Assembly: GCA_036245805.1 (NCBI GenBank)
Contig: BTRK01000001.1
Location: 37,708,995 to 37,772,994, forward strand
DNA from: Pristionchus mayeri
Taxonomy: Eukaryota > Nematoda > Chromadorea > Rhabditida > Neodiplogasteridae
DNA length: 64,000 nt
Direction: 5' to 3'
Shown here: in pieces, positions 10,101 to 20,600 of the stretch
Layout: every line of letters begins with the position of its first letter
Position numbering within the stretch: position 1 is the first letter of the stretch
The notes under the pieces: generated by a model
Told to the model about the DNA's origin: nothing
Database searches by the model: none
What the model saw: only the letters and a program-made list of their open reading frames with translations
Position numbers and translations under genes: made by a program

Positions 10101-11940
10101 TTACAATTAGTCATTTGTCATTCCATCACTGTGCAAAATATAACTAATTTATCCAGTTTTTGGTTCACATGGCCAGAAAATCATCACGTTCTTGCAAAGT
10201 GTGGAGCACAGTCAAGAGTGATTGACTTGGAATTATCGATTGCAAATATTCTAGATGCAATTCATGGAAAAAGTGAATGAACAGATCAGCTACAAGTTTC
10301 ACGAAGACTACGAGGCGGTCGCACTCCCCTACAAGGCAAGACATATTACGACCCTATTTTTTGGATTTTTGCTCCCCTATCTCTGAAATATTATTAATTA
10401 AAAAATAAAAATGGGTTGTCAATAATTTTTGTTCTTCATTCTGTGCTCACCGATTGGCGAGATAGCACGCAGAATGAAGAGAGAGACAGATTCAATTTCA
10501 TTCTTAATAATCTCTCTATTTGACAGGATAACACCTACGAGATGCGCTTCGTTATGCCGCGCGACTTTGCGAAGATGAAGAATGCCGAATCGCCCGCTCT
10601 GCTCCATTCGGCCCTCAATGAGGAGTACCAGCGTGGAAAGGCCGATGTGAGCTAGCGAGAATGAATCGCCACATGGTCAAAAACACAGAGTTGTATCTAG
10701 AAGTTTACGAGTACTTGTAGGCAAATTATTTTCTCTGACGATCAAAGTGTGACTCGGCTCACATTTACCTTGCAGCTTCATCTCCCCAAATTCACCATCA
10801 CGAATACTCACGACTGCAAGGACCACCTGGCGCAGATGGGTGTCACGTCGGCCTTCTCCGCGCAGGCAGACTTCAGTAACGTAAGGAACTATTTATTATT
10901 CTGTTACTAGTCCGGCTGCCCCCCCCCCGCCTTTGGCGGGGCCCCCGTCATAACGGAGGTCAAAAATTCAAATCAAAGATCCGACCCACGGAATAATAGT
11001 TGACCCAACGCTACATATTGATTGGTATACGGCAGTTTATCCTATGTTAATTATTTATTTTTGTACGGTAGTTCAAAGATCAAAGGTTAGATTAATAAGT
11101 CTGACCCAGGGACAGTAACTCTGAGAATGTTGCAGATGTCGGGTGGAGGAACGAGTGTGGGCGAGGTCAAGCAGCAGGTGATGATCGAGGTGAGATTAAT
11201 GAAAGATGACAGGCACTACTATGACGTCATGCCGCCTTTCATCAAATCATGGCATGACGTCATAGTTCGCATCCGACCTAGTACCTCCAGAATGATATTG
11301 ACGAACAACTGCCTATAGAAAAAGAGTTCATGAAACGATGCCACGTTCTCTCGATTGTAAACACAAGCAAAAATGAAGAGACGATGCTTCGAATTACGAA
11401 CACTACTGTAGGCACTAGGTTGGATGAGAACGATGACGTCCTTCTGCCTTTTACATCAAAGGAAACATGCCTTCATAATTCTCATCCTAGTGTCCTAGTG
11501 CCTTCATAGTTCTCATCCTAGTGCCTTCATAGTTCTCATCCTATTGTCCTAGTGCCTTCATAGTTCTCATCCTAGTGACCTAGTGTCCTATTGTAGGTCG
11601 GCGAGAAAGGCACGGTGGCAGTTGCCGCCACCAACTGCGCCCAGGTTCTGGGCTGCTCCGACATCCTCATTCGGGTAATCGTATTACTCCTATTCTTATA
11701 CTCTCTAGCTCTCTCTAACCTGCGAGAGAGTGTGCAGGACGAGGAGAGTGGAGGTCATAGTAAACTGAGATAGTGCGGGAAAGTGAGAGGGACCCTCCTC
11801 GTTTTCCGCACTCTCTCGCCTTATTTTGACCTCCACTTGATGCTGTGGTAGGTCGTAGTTCCGCCTTTCAGTTCGCCAAGCCATTCATTTTCGCCGTGAT
11901 GAAGGATAGCACGATTCTCTTCATGGGCCAGGTCGTCTGA
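7104..11940 (+). CDS. Serpin (serine protease inhibitor), N-terminal exon(s) missing in gap
   Basis: Eleven exons join in phase: 7104-7178, 7457-7554, 9068-9166, 9381-9491, 9936-10010, 10255-10335, 10527-10646, 10776-10880, 11136-11189, 11597-11674 and 11872-11940 (TGA). Serpin marks: ALAVLYEGA, ILINAVNFKGYW (beta-sheet block before helix F/s3A), LHLPKFTI (s1B-s2B), the hinge and reactive-centre region beginning GEKGTVAVAAT, and the C-terminal KPFIFAV...ILFMGQVV. The small residues in the hinge suggest an inhibitory serpin; P1 cannot be fixed. About 321 residues are visible against a usual 370-390, so the first helix region is probably in the gap. The intron after 10335 starts with GC (GC-AG intron). 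The intron 7555-9067 is occupied by a 1.2-kb fold-back whose edge lies near the unusual GTCGCA donor. AATAAA at about 11989 is a likely polyadenylation signal. The target protease and localisation are not visible. Confidence 0.88.
7577..8780. mobile_element. 1.2-kb fold-back element in serpin intron
   Basis: The left arm (about 7577-7850) and right arm (about 8530-8780) are reverse complements. Paired marks include 'ctgagagaa' with 'ttctctcag', 'ggccgtacagcgaaa' with 'tttcgctgtacgg', and the 'gtagagtccgaaaatcgacc' segment with its inverse. The 700-base centre is AT-rich with no transposase seen. A single diverged arm lies at 1-365. Confidence 0.75.
8930..8984. repeat. Perfect 55-bp hairpin
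   Basis: CGATTCAACACCTTTG (continuing TTACCCTT) is followed after a few bases by its exact inverse. It lies between the fold-back and the next serpin exon. It could be a MITE end or a small structured element; function unknown. Confidence 0.75.
10433..10482. repeat. Short hairpin in serpin intron
   Basis: TTCTTCATTCTG...GCAGAATGAAGA pair around a core with 'gctcaccgattggcgagatagc'. It looks like a shrunken member of the hairpin MITE superfamily (CTC...GAG core). Confidence 0.5.
11212..11597. repeat. CRE-bearing palindromic MITE plus degenerate tandem half-copies
   Basis: 11212-11284 is a palindrome in which ATGACGTCATGCCGCCTTT is mirrored by GGCATGACGTCAT, with the outer end CATCCGACCTAGT. 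From about 11402 to 11590 the terminal segment 'ttctcatcctagtg' recurs several times with 'cttcatag' between copies, so this looks like a locally amplified remnant. Both lie in the serpin intron before the reactive-loop exon. Confidence 0.7.
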
Positions 11941-12309
11941 GAGAAGACTCGACCTACAAGCAGAGTTGTCATGTATATCATATAGATGAAATAAAAATTA
12001 TTAATCGCATTTTTTACCTAAGTCGGAGTGACAACATTAAAGCAACATGATATCGGGAGAAAACAAACAGAATTGGCGCCAACATAAATTCTACCATTTC
12101 TTAATAGTAGAGTTGGCTTCGTGGGAAGGAAAATGGGATCCCAATAGGAAATTGCTCATTTTACATACTTCGCAGACCTCCTTTGTTCGCAAAATGGGAC
12201 TTCCCGCTCATTCGCTCGCTTCCTCAATTGTGCGCCCGGTCTCCACGTGTTCTGTGGCCTCTTCCGATTCCTCTCCTAGTCTACTCTTCCCATTCGTGTT
12301 TCAACATCT

Positions 12310-12379
12310 GTCGCTATAGTCTAGTGGTTGTGGCCCAGCGATTTGGATATCTTGCAATGAGTTCGAATCCCTCCGATCG
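12310..12379 (+). tRNA. tRNA-like relic
   Basis: A-box-like TATAGTCTAGTGGTTGTGG is followed by a B-box-like GAGTTCGAATCCCTC and a T-rich terminator (12380 on). Acceptor and anticodon stems do not pair convincingly, so this is most likely a pseudogene or tRNA-derived SINE head. Confidence 0.35.
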
Positions 12380-12499
12380 TTTTATTTTTTTCCAAGAATC
12401 AACCTTTATTGCATAGCGTTCTAATGTCTCGATAGCGGCAAAACAAACTAAATGATTGGAGAGTAACTGCTAAAATTATTAGTGGTTTTTTAGTTGCAG

Positions 12500-12574
12500 G
12501 AATCAATGAAGATCAAGGACATGTCGTATACGGAGGAGGATTCCCGCAAACCTCTCAAGAAAATACAGAATTAA
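12500..12574 (+). CDS. Possible orphan terminal exon
   Basis: After a good acceptor (TTTTTTAGTTGCAG) an open frame of 24 codons runs to TAA, rich in charged residues (MKIKDMSYTEEDSRKPLKK). Composition is coding-like, but no partner exon could be joined with confidence. It could be the 3' end of a small gene between the serpin and the repeats, or chance. Confidence 0.25.
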   Translation, partial: ESMKIKDMSYTEEDSRKPLKKIQN

Positions 12575-12717
12575 GTATTCTTTTGCAAAATCAGGATTGT
12601 GACCCTGGAAATATACGGTATTTTCAGAATGATCTGTATATTATCAAGTCAAGTAGGTGACCTTGTAGTAACCTTGACCCACCGAACTGGGAATTCCTAG
12701 GCGTTGCAAAGATATTT

Positions 12718-12784
12718 GGTTCTGGTTAGACTCGAACCAACAACCTTGCGCATCCAAGGCAAACGCCACAACCACTCGGCTATA
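12718..12784 (-). tRNA. tRNA-like relic lacking its 5' acceptor strand
   Basis: Read on the minus strand: TATAGCCGAGTGGTTGTGGC (D-arm), TGTTGGTTCGAGTCTAAC (paired T-arm with B box) and CAGAACC at the 3' end. The expected GGTTCTG partner at the 5' end is replaced by AT-rich sequence. The anticodon loop may be CTTGGAT (TGG, Pro), but the stem is imperfect. Probably a pseudogene. Confidence 0.45.
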
Positions 12785-12849
12785 ATTATTTTTAAAACTT
12801 GTTTACCTGCTCTCTCCGTCTCATTTCCATCTGAACTTCTCCCCTTTGT

Positions 12850-12960
12850 TCGACGATAATTGTTTCATTTCCCTCTCTCACTTCCCTCTCCCCTCCCTCT
12901 CTCTCTCCTCTCCTCTCCATTCATTTCCACTCCTCTCTACACTACGGGACGCGGTCTCTC
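12850..12960. repeat. Pyrimidine-rich tract
   Basis: Long C/T run (ccctctctcacttccctctc and similar). Short ORFs crossing it have no family likeness. No gene is seen between 12575 and 13098. Confidence 0.6.
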
Positions 12961-13098
12961 CCCTCTGGACAAATGGACGATACAAGGTGCATCTTTCTCC
13001 TCCCTGTCCTATCCTTGCCCTTACCGTATTCACACCATAAAAAGAGAGAGATCAATTTCACATAAATTTGTGCGAAAAAAGGATCATGGGACATGCTA

Positions 13099-13992
13099 AG
13101 GGGGGGGAGTGCTGCGCATAGGCGCACCGTGCGTCTGTGCGCAAGGTATGAATAGGATGTCATGGAAAAAATCGATGGTAGGTCATGGTAGGTCAAAACT
13201 AAGTACCGCAGCCAACCGATAGTACAGTACCAGCAGATATCGTATATCACTACCGTAACTGGATAGTATCGTGAACTAACTTTATTTTCAAAAAAATAAA
13301 GTACCGTACCCAATCGACTCTACAGTACCCCTGATAATGTTTACCGATACCGTAACCCTCGATTATCGCGAACTGACTTTATTTTTAAAAATTCCTGGTA
13401 CCATGTCCAATCGATTCTACAGTACCCAGGCAACTACAGTAATCCAGTTCCTTGGGTCAGATCCAGTTCCTTGGGTCGAACATTTTTCTAAAAATGTTAA
13501 TCATTTTTCTAAAAATCCTAAACCGATCACAAAATGATTCTACAGTGATGAGGTATATGTTAGGATACGTAAATATTTAATAGTGATCGATTTTGAATTT
13601 TTTGAAAATTGTTTGGCCCAAGGAACTGGATCTGACCCAAGGAACTGGGTTACGGTAGTTACTCGGGTACATTAGAATCGATTGGGCACGGTACCAGGAC
13701 TTTTAAAAATAAAGTCAGTTCGCGATAATCGAGGGTTACGGTATCGGTATACGGTATCAAGGGGTACTGTAAAGGCGATTGGGTACGGTACTTTAATTTT
13801 TTGAAAATAAAGTTAGTTCACGATACTAGCGGGTTACGGTAGTGATATACGGTATCTGCAGGTACTGTACTATCGATTGGCTACGGTACTTAGTTTTGAC
13901 CTACCATGACCTACCACCTATTTTTTCCATGACCCCCGATTCATGCCTTGCGCACAGACGCACGGTGCGTCTATTCGCAGCACCCCCCTATC
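13099..13992. mobile_element. Large fold-back element (about 0.9 kb) made of TACGGTA-rich arms
   Basis: The left arm starts (A)GGGGGGGAGTGCTGCG and the right arm ends CGCAGCACCCCCC followed by TA; a TA target duplication is plausible. The arms (about 13099-13540 and 13610-13992) mirror each other, including GCGCACCGTGCGTC, repeated TACGGTA/TACCGTA units and the 'cagttccttgggtcagatcc' segment. The centre (about 70 bases) is AT-rich. No transposase ORF. Confidence 0.85.
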
Positions 13993-14144
13993 GCCGGCGG
14001 CGTGGCGTGGGCACCTATGATGAGTATTCATATTATAGCAATTTTATGCATCGTCATCCACGATAAATTTGGTATAGACATGCAGAATTTTTCAGCCTGA
14101 TCTCTTTACAGAGTATCAAGTTATAGCGAATTGAAAACCCAGTA

Positions 14145-15781
14145 CTTATCACGGGTCTTCTGTAAGGATGCAGGAACGTCTGCCACCAGAAAAAAGTCAT
14201 AGTCATGGATTTCGATGAAACTTAGTTTATACATGCCATAGGGGGTCAGACGAAGACCCATGCGCTTAGTTTGGTGAATTTCGCTCATTATCGATTTTTT
14301 TGATCTACCCCGTTTGGATACTGCAAAACGGTCAATTTTGATCGTACAACCTACTTCTTTTTCCCATTTTACGCAGAATCTCGAGATCTACAAATTCCTC
14401 TTCATACCCCCTTGACGAACATGACGAGATCGGGGTCTTTTTACCAAAAAACCTAATTTTCGACTATGAATATCGATTTTTCTCGATCGGTATATAAAAT
14501 ACCCCCAATATTATTTCACCAGTGAATTGTACGGACAAAATAAGGTGGGGTCTACGTTGATCATTTTCCACAGCTCCTCCCTCCGAATATCGATTTACTA
14601 AGAAAGTTCCGGGACTTAGCCGCATTTTCGCGAATTTTTGTTTTTGTTCATATCTCAGTTCATTTTTATGCTACGGAGAATTTAAAAAAAGTGATTTCGA
14701 AAGCTCTCCACAAGCCCGATTAATTGTTCTTAGCGGATCATAACGCTAAAATCGCTCGTTCACGAGTTACTTTAGGTATTTACATTTGGTGTGAATTAGC
14801 ACAATTCTGCCAAGAACAATGTTTTTTCAAGTGACTCGTGAACGAGCGATTTTAGCGTTATGATCCGCTAAGAACAATTAATCGGGCTTGTGGAGAGCTT
14901 TCGAAATCACTTTTTAAATTCTCCGTAGCATAAAAATGAACTGAGATATGAACAAAAACAAAAATTCGCGAAAATGCTGCTAAGTCCCGGAACCTTCTTA
15001 GTAAATCGATATTCGGAGGGAGGAGCTGTGGAAAATGATCAATTTTTTGACTCGGCGAATCGAGATGTAACATTCAGGAATTATCAGGTTGTACTTGAGG
15101 TATTTGCATTTGGTGTGAATCAGCACAATTCCGCCTGGAACAATTTTTTTCAAATAACTCGAGAAAGAACTATTTTAGCGTTATGATCCGCAAAGAAGAA
15201 TTGATCGGGCTTGTCGAGAGCTTTCGAATTCGCTTTTTAAATTTTCGGTAGCACTAAAATGAACTGAGATATGAACAAAAACAAAAATTCGTGAAAATGA
15301 GTCCCGGAACCTTCTTAGTAAATCGATATTCGGAGGGAGGAGCTGTGGAAAATGATCAACGTAGACCCCACCTTATTTTGTCCGTATAATTCACTGGTGA
15401 AATAATATTGAGGGGTATTTCATATACCGATCGAGAAAAATCGATATTCATAGTCGAAAATTTGTTTTTTTGGCAAAAAGACCCCGATATCGTCATTTTC
15501 GTCAAGGGGGTATGAAGAGGAATTTGTAGATCTCGAAATTCTGCGTAAAATGATAAAAAAGTAGGTTGTACGATCAAAATTGACCGATTTACAGTATCCC
15601 AACGGGGTAGACCAAAACAATCGATAATGAGCGAAATTGACCAAACCAAGTCCATGGGTCTTCGTCTGATCCCCAATGGTATGCATAAACTAAGTTTCAT
15701 CTAAATCCATGACTATGAATTTTTTCTGGTGGCAAAAGGGGCTCATTTTCCTGCATTCTTACAGAAGACCCGTGTTATGAG
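14145..15781. mobile_element. Giant fold-back element (about 1.6 kb) with an internal duplication
   Basis: The left arm begins near TATCACGGGTCTTCTG and its mirror ends near CAGAAGACCCGTGTTATG. Paired blocks run inward through 'catgccatagggggtcag', 'gaagaggaatttgtagatct', 'accccaccttattttgtccg' and 'ggagggaggagctgtggaaa'. Near the centre, a block of about 230 bases (around 14830-15055) is repeated in direct orientation at about 15135-15360. The right arm is therefore partly doubled. No intact transposase was found. It may lie just upstream of, or overlap, the 5' end of the orphan gene that follows. Confidence 0.85.
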
Positions 15782-15831
15782 AGCGGCTGCATCTACATGC
15801 GAACTAGAAACGCCTATTTTCACCTTTTTTC

Positions 15832-17359
15832 AGCAGGACCATTCTAGTGGATACTATATCATTGATCTATACACAGTTGAAGTAACTCCTCCTGAAGACA
15901 TAGAATTGTCCACCTTTAGAGACGTCCTCCCTCACCAAGTATTCTGCTGCAAGAGTGACGTGATTAAAGAACAATTAGCAAGAGGTCCTTGATTGATTAT
16001 TTCAGCTTGTGAATAAACTCACAACAACGATGAAATCGATAAAAAGCCATATAAATTTGCGGACAAGGGAAATACATTATCCCATTTTGATAGGAATAAC
16101 AGTTCATGGTTGTTACGTGGTATTTTCATTTTCTTTTTATTGTTTACGGTATTTTCATTTCATTTTTATTGTTTAACCATTGTTTTCATAAAATAGTGTT
16201 TGTCCATTCGAATTTTCACAATTTTTAATTCAGGACATAGCAAAATAAAATAATTTAGGAAAACAACGGAAAGTATGAATATTTCATTACTCCGTACGGC
16301 GATTGGAAAAATCCATATCAAAAGCTAACTTCAAAAGCAAAAGATAATTTGTGCATTGTAAGTTGAACAAATACAAGTATGCGCAATAGTCAATTCTTAT
16401 AGGAGTGTAAAGAGAAAGCAAAATTGAACGCTGATTTAAATGACGACTTTTTAATCAATTTCGCGGACATTATCAATGTTTTGAATTCTTTCAAAACATA
16501 CATGCAAATTCACATGCGCTCTTGCAGAATTGGTAAGTTAAGTAGTGTTAAAGGAGGAGTAAATGCAAACGCGCGCCTGGTTGGAATACGTTTCACCCAG
16601 GGACGCACTCTCTTGAAGTCGAGTGCTATCTCGCCCCCTTCCCTGAGCTTTCCCTGATCTGGCTCCCAGCCAACTAGCTATAACTCCATTCTTAATAGAG
16701 ATATCAATGTTAAAATTTCGGAGCTTCTTATCGTTGTGGAGCTCTAGGCAGTGCATATGATAGCTTCAAACATTGAATTTTGGGTTTACTCCTCGTGTAA
16801 TTGTGTCAAATAAAACATTTAAAAACTAAAAATATTTCAAGTCGTAAGTGAAGGTAAGAAAATAAGTATGAAGAAACTTAAATATGCGAAAGCAAAGAAA
16901 TATTCCACAAAGTTCGTTGGTGTTATATGGTGTACTTCATTCGGGCGTATGTGCTACCTGCCTGGATGTTTCCTGCCCGAAGCATCAAGATTGCTGCTTA
17001 TTAATGTGACCAGAAAATCTTATTACAATTCACATAAAACTATTTTCAGGAAGGGGTAAAATTCCTAACAGAACGCAGTTCTGATAGTGAAGCGCTTGGA
17101 AAAGCGAAAAAATACATTGACAATCACAAAGTAGCCTTATTTTTTGCGAGAAAATTCAGGGGAAAGGAAGTCTCATTTGAACGAAAACCCATTGAAGATT
17201 CTGATTCTGGTAATCAATTCAACCTTCAAAAAAACGATTTTTAAAAAATTATCTACTTATACGAGGTTACATTATCCGGTAGCACTTATATTTCCAGTTC
17301 ACAATTCTAATTGTGAAAAGAATATCGATAACACTAATGTATGGAATGTGCGAATTTAG
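15832..17359 (+). CDS. AT-rich orphan gene, unknown function (5' end unresolved)
   Basis: Exons 16259-16357, 16403-16532, about 16865-16930, 17050-17209 and 17298-17359 (TAG) join in phase with GTAAGT-type donors and TTTCAG-type acceptors. A further open block at 15832-15982 is a probable earlier exon with a weak donor (GTCCTT). The product is rich in Lys, Asp and Asn, with scattered Cys (for example CIECKEK and HMRSC), and no domain is recognised. A Lys-rich stretch (KKLKYAKAKKYSTK) is followed by a mixed-charge region. Codon use is strongly A/T-ending, unlike the C/G-ending codons of the S28, serpin and glb-33 genes. The gene lies directly after a giant fold-back, and one intron holds a TTAA MITE. 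It may be a young gene or a horizontally acquired or element-borne one; no homology claim is made. Confidence 0.5.
16548..16800. mobile_element. TTAA-flanked MITE, copy 2 (inverted)
   Basis: Begins TTAAAGGAGGAGTAAATGC and ends TTTACTCCTCGTGTAA. The interior (gctcccagccaactagctat, gagcttcttatcgttgtgg) is the reverse complement of copy 1 at 6790-7039. It sits in an intron of the orphan gene. Confidence 0.8.
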
Positions 17360-17507
17360 ATGAATAACAAATGAAAATTTATATATTATATACCAATGAT
17401 ATGCAATGTGGTGAACTCGAGATGACGATGAAATGTAAAAATCCTGAGATGCAGGTAATCCCGAATTCATTTCCATTACTTTCCATATATATTTGTTCCG
17501 TATCTAT

Positions 17508-17619
17508 TAGTGATGCCAAAACGGCGCGCGCTCTCCTAGTTTCACACGCTCTCTCGCTCTGTCTGACCTGTGAGAGAGCGTGTGAAACGTGGAGAGCGCG
17601 CGCCGATTTGGCATCACTA
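17508..17619. mobile_element. hAT-type hairpin MITE, subfamily A, copy 2
   Basis: 112 bp, TAGTGATGCC...GGCATCACTA, with a perfect 8-bp target duplication GTATCTAT (17500-17507 and 17620-17627). Located just downstream of the orphan gene. Confidence 0.95.
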
Positions 17620-17939
17620 GTATCTATCCATTCACTGACTTTCAACTCTGATGATAGGTCGATTTTGCCTGATCACGGTCACGTTTCTGGAATATCATCA
17701 AATAGGATATTCATCACAAAATAACTTCCTATTTAAATTTGTTTTGCTAATCTAATTTTGTTGCTTTCAGTGTTTTCGTTCATGATTCTACTGCAATTAT
17801 AAATATGAATGAGCAATGCAATTTTGGTACTTGCCAGAACTAGATCTTGATAAAGTAATGCTTATAAACCATTTTATCGTTATATTTTTCACTTTTTATG
17901 CAGGTGTCTCCAAAAAATACTTTTCATGTTAAATAATCG

Positions 17940-18010
17940 AATTTGACGTCATGATGTCATAGTTCATACGTCATACGTCATGTGGAATGACGTCATAGTT
18001 CTCATCCTAT
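17940..18010. repeat. CRE-bearing MITE relic
   Basis: Contains 'tgacgtcatgatgtcatag' and 'atgacgtcatagttctcatc', the inner and outer parts of the CRE-MITE family, with the Thr-tract portion lost. Confidence 0.55.
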
Positions 18011-18357
18011 CTAGAGCATGAGGGAATTGAGAGAGTCTTCAACATTTACTTTTCCATTGTATCATAGTTGTTTTGAACTTATTCGTTAGCTGCATCACAT
18101 AAAGCAGGCCAAATCTGCCTTTCGAATGTATTGGCCTGGAGCAAATCTGCACAGTTTCTATTCTGAGGCTTCTATCTATCTATTGGATCCGCAGTGATCA
18201 ATCATTCATCGACTATTTCCTCCTCTCTTCCAATCTTTTCGAAAATAGAAATACGCACTGCGTTACTCGTCATAATTCCAGCATCATTTTCTCCGTCAAT
18301 AAAGCATTCAAATGCGACCTAATTGTATCGCGTTCGCTGCACTCTCTCACCTCGCGC

Positions 18358-18469
18358 TAGTGATGCCAAATCGGCGCGCGCTCTCCTCGTTTCACACGCT
18401 CTCTCGCTCTGTCTGACCGGCGAGAGAGCGTGTGAAACGAGGAGAGCGCGCACCGATTTGGCATCACTA
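18358..18469. mobile_element. hAT-type hairpin MITE, subfamily A, copy 3
   Basis: 112 bp, TAGTGATGCC...GGCATCACTA, with a perfect 8-bp target duplication CCTCGCGC (18350-18357 and 18470-18477). Confidence 0.95.
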
Positions 18470-18577
18470 CCTCGCGCTCCTCCAATCGCATGTCCCGAGA
18501 AATGGTTGAGAACAAGCACGCCTGATTCCGGACATATTGCTCTTTTCATTTTCCCCTCTCCACACTTTCGTGTGAGT

Positions 18578-18689
18578 TAGAGTTCGTAATTCGGGCCGTC
18601 ATCTCTTCATTTACCACACTCTCTAGACTGGTCGAGCGGTGAGAGACTGTGTAAAATGAAGAGACCGTGGCATCGTTTCTCGAACTCTA
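18578..18689. mobile_element. hAT-type hairpin MITE, subfamily C (TAGAGTTCG ends), copy 1
   Basis: Termini TAGAGTTCG...CGAACTCTA, with a perfect 8-bp target duplication GTGTGAGT (18570-18577 and 18690-18697). The inner arm is TCTCTTCATTT(T)ACACA(C/G)TCTCT. Different termini from subfamily A but the same CTCTC...GAGAG core logic. Confidence 0.92.
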
Positions 18690-20517
18690 GTGTGAGTGCA
18701 TCGGACTCTCACGGCGTTCTAAAGGGGGTGAGCGAGAAAAAGATAGGACAGAGAAAGAGAGCGATTTTGTAAATTTGCCAGCTACTTCTCAACGGCTGGC
18801 AGATTGCCAAATTTTTTCTTTTTAACGGCCCGGTTCTAGTCTCGACGCGAATGTTTATATGCATTTTGGCGGTAAAACGCCGTGACTCTCAGCCTATTTC
18901 CTTACATTGCCCACCTGTTCTCACCAGATGCTCTCATGGCACCTAGTGCTCTCTCGATCTCACATTACTGTTGTAATAATTGGTACGTCAAGGAAGTCGT
19001 GGAAGCATAGAGTTCCCTTTCTCAAAAAAATAGCTAAACGATTCCGTGCGCCGTCGTCACCGTACTATGCATGCAATCAAAGTTATTTCGTTTGCAATAT
19101 TTTCTTGTAAGTAATATTTTAAATTATTTGTAATTAATATATTTCATTAATTATTGAGGGAATTCACAGGCTAGGACCTAATGTCTGGTTATAATCATGT
19201 GCAGCCGCTGCATTCGTGTGCTCATAAATTTCGCATGTTTTCGATATGGTTAGAGTTCTTTTATTGGAAAATTATTGACGCATTTTCGGGAAAGTTTCAG
19301 GTGCGCTACAGAAAGAAACGCTGATGAACTATATAGCGTCTCTGAAACATACCTGATAAGTCATCAAAAATTTTCCAAGAGAACCAGATAGGGGAATGTA
19401 ATAAAGGAGGACAATTGTACATGCAGTAGTTCAGATTTGTGGAGAATGCTCTGCGCTCCGGCAGTTGTACGCAAAAAAGACACGTAAAGCGAGAAGGAGA
19501 CCGATAGTGCGATGCGCTTGACATTCAAAGAGGGCCAAAAAGGGAAACAGAAAGAGATTTTCGGCGATATGTCGTAGTGCTTGAGACCCGATGAGTGGAC
19601 GGGAAAGGGAGAAATCATGCTTCCGGGCACGGCAAAAATAATATCAAAATATTTACATTTTGTTAAATGTAATTACTGAGGAACTACACAGGGATGTGTT
19701 TGAAGCGAATTTAGGAAAATTCGGACTAATATTTACCCTTGACAAAGAATTTGTGGCATCTTCCTATAATTTCCTAAGATTAAAGATTAAAGGTTTCCCG
19801 TTTCTTATCCCCTTCCTACCGCGCTCGATTCCCACCACAGTATTCCCTTGATACGGTACCCAGATCTTGTACCCAGATCTGATACGGTACCCAGATCTGC
19901 GGGTGCCCTGATCGCATCACGAGGTAGTCTCGCTCCGACAATGTTGCTTTAATGACTTGAAAAAAGTGTCATCCCCCCACATTACCGTCTCAACATCGTA
20001 TACGCGCGATTAATAGGGCCCTAATTTCGAAATGGAATGTATATACATATTTTCGAACTTTTGATAAAGAAATACAGAGACTCCGATATAATCCTCGACT
20101 CCGAATCGCATCCTCTTGTTGTTCTGCAAATGCTCCCCTCCTCTCTTTCTCCACTCACAATGAAATCGGCCGAGATGAAAGTGATTCGGGACGATCTCGA
20201 TAGAGAGCTCTCTTCTACTCGCAAGCTATTTCGTCACTCTAACCTTCTCAAAACTATGCAGATACCTCTCCCTCTCGTCATCATAATATTCCGGGTGAAT
20301 CCTATTCGATACTTCCCATTTACAAGTGTTTTGCCGTACCTTGCCAGTTCCTTGTTTTAAGTGCTTGATCCATTTTCATTCACTATTTCAACCACGATCT
20401 ACACTACGAAGGGCGCAAAACTCCCGACCTTGTCCCCCCAGTCCGCTCCATTCACGGGCCATTAGCAAGCGCGCTTTTAGCCCGTGCAAGGGAACACCCT
20501 GCGCCTCTTATGGTAAC

Positions 20518-20600
20518 GCTCTATCTCTCTTCATTTTCCTCGCTATCTCGCACTGTCTTGCTTGCGAGAGAGTGTGTGCAACGGAGAGAGCCAGTGCGCA
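20518..20600. repeat. Degenerate hairpin of the MITE superfamily
   Basis: CGCTCTATCTCTCTTCATTTTC is followed by CTCGC...GCGAGAGAGTGTG and an imperfect return arm. It has the same core as the hAT-type hairpins but no clear target duplication. Confidence 0.45.
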
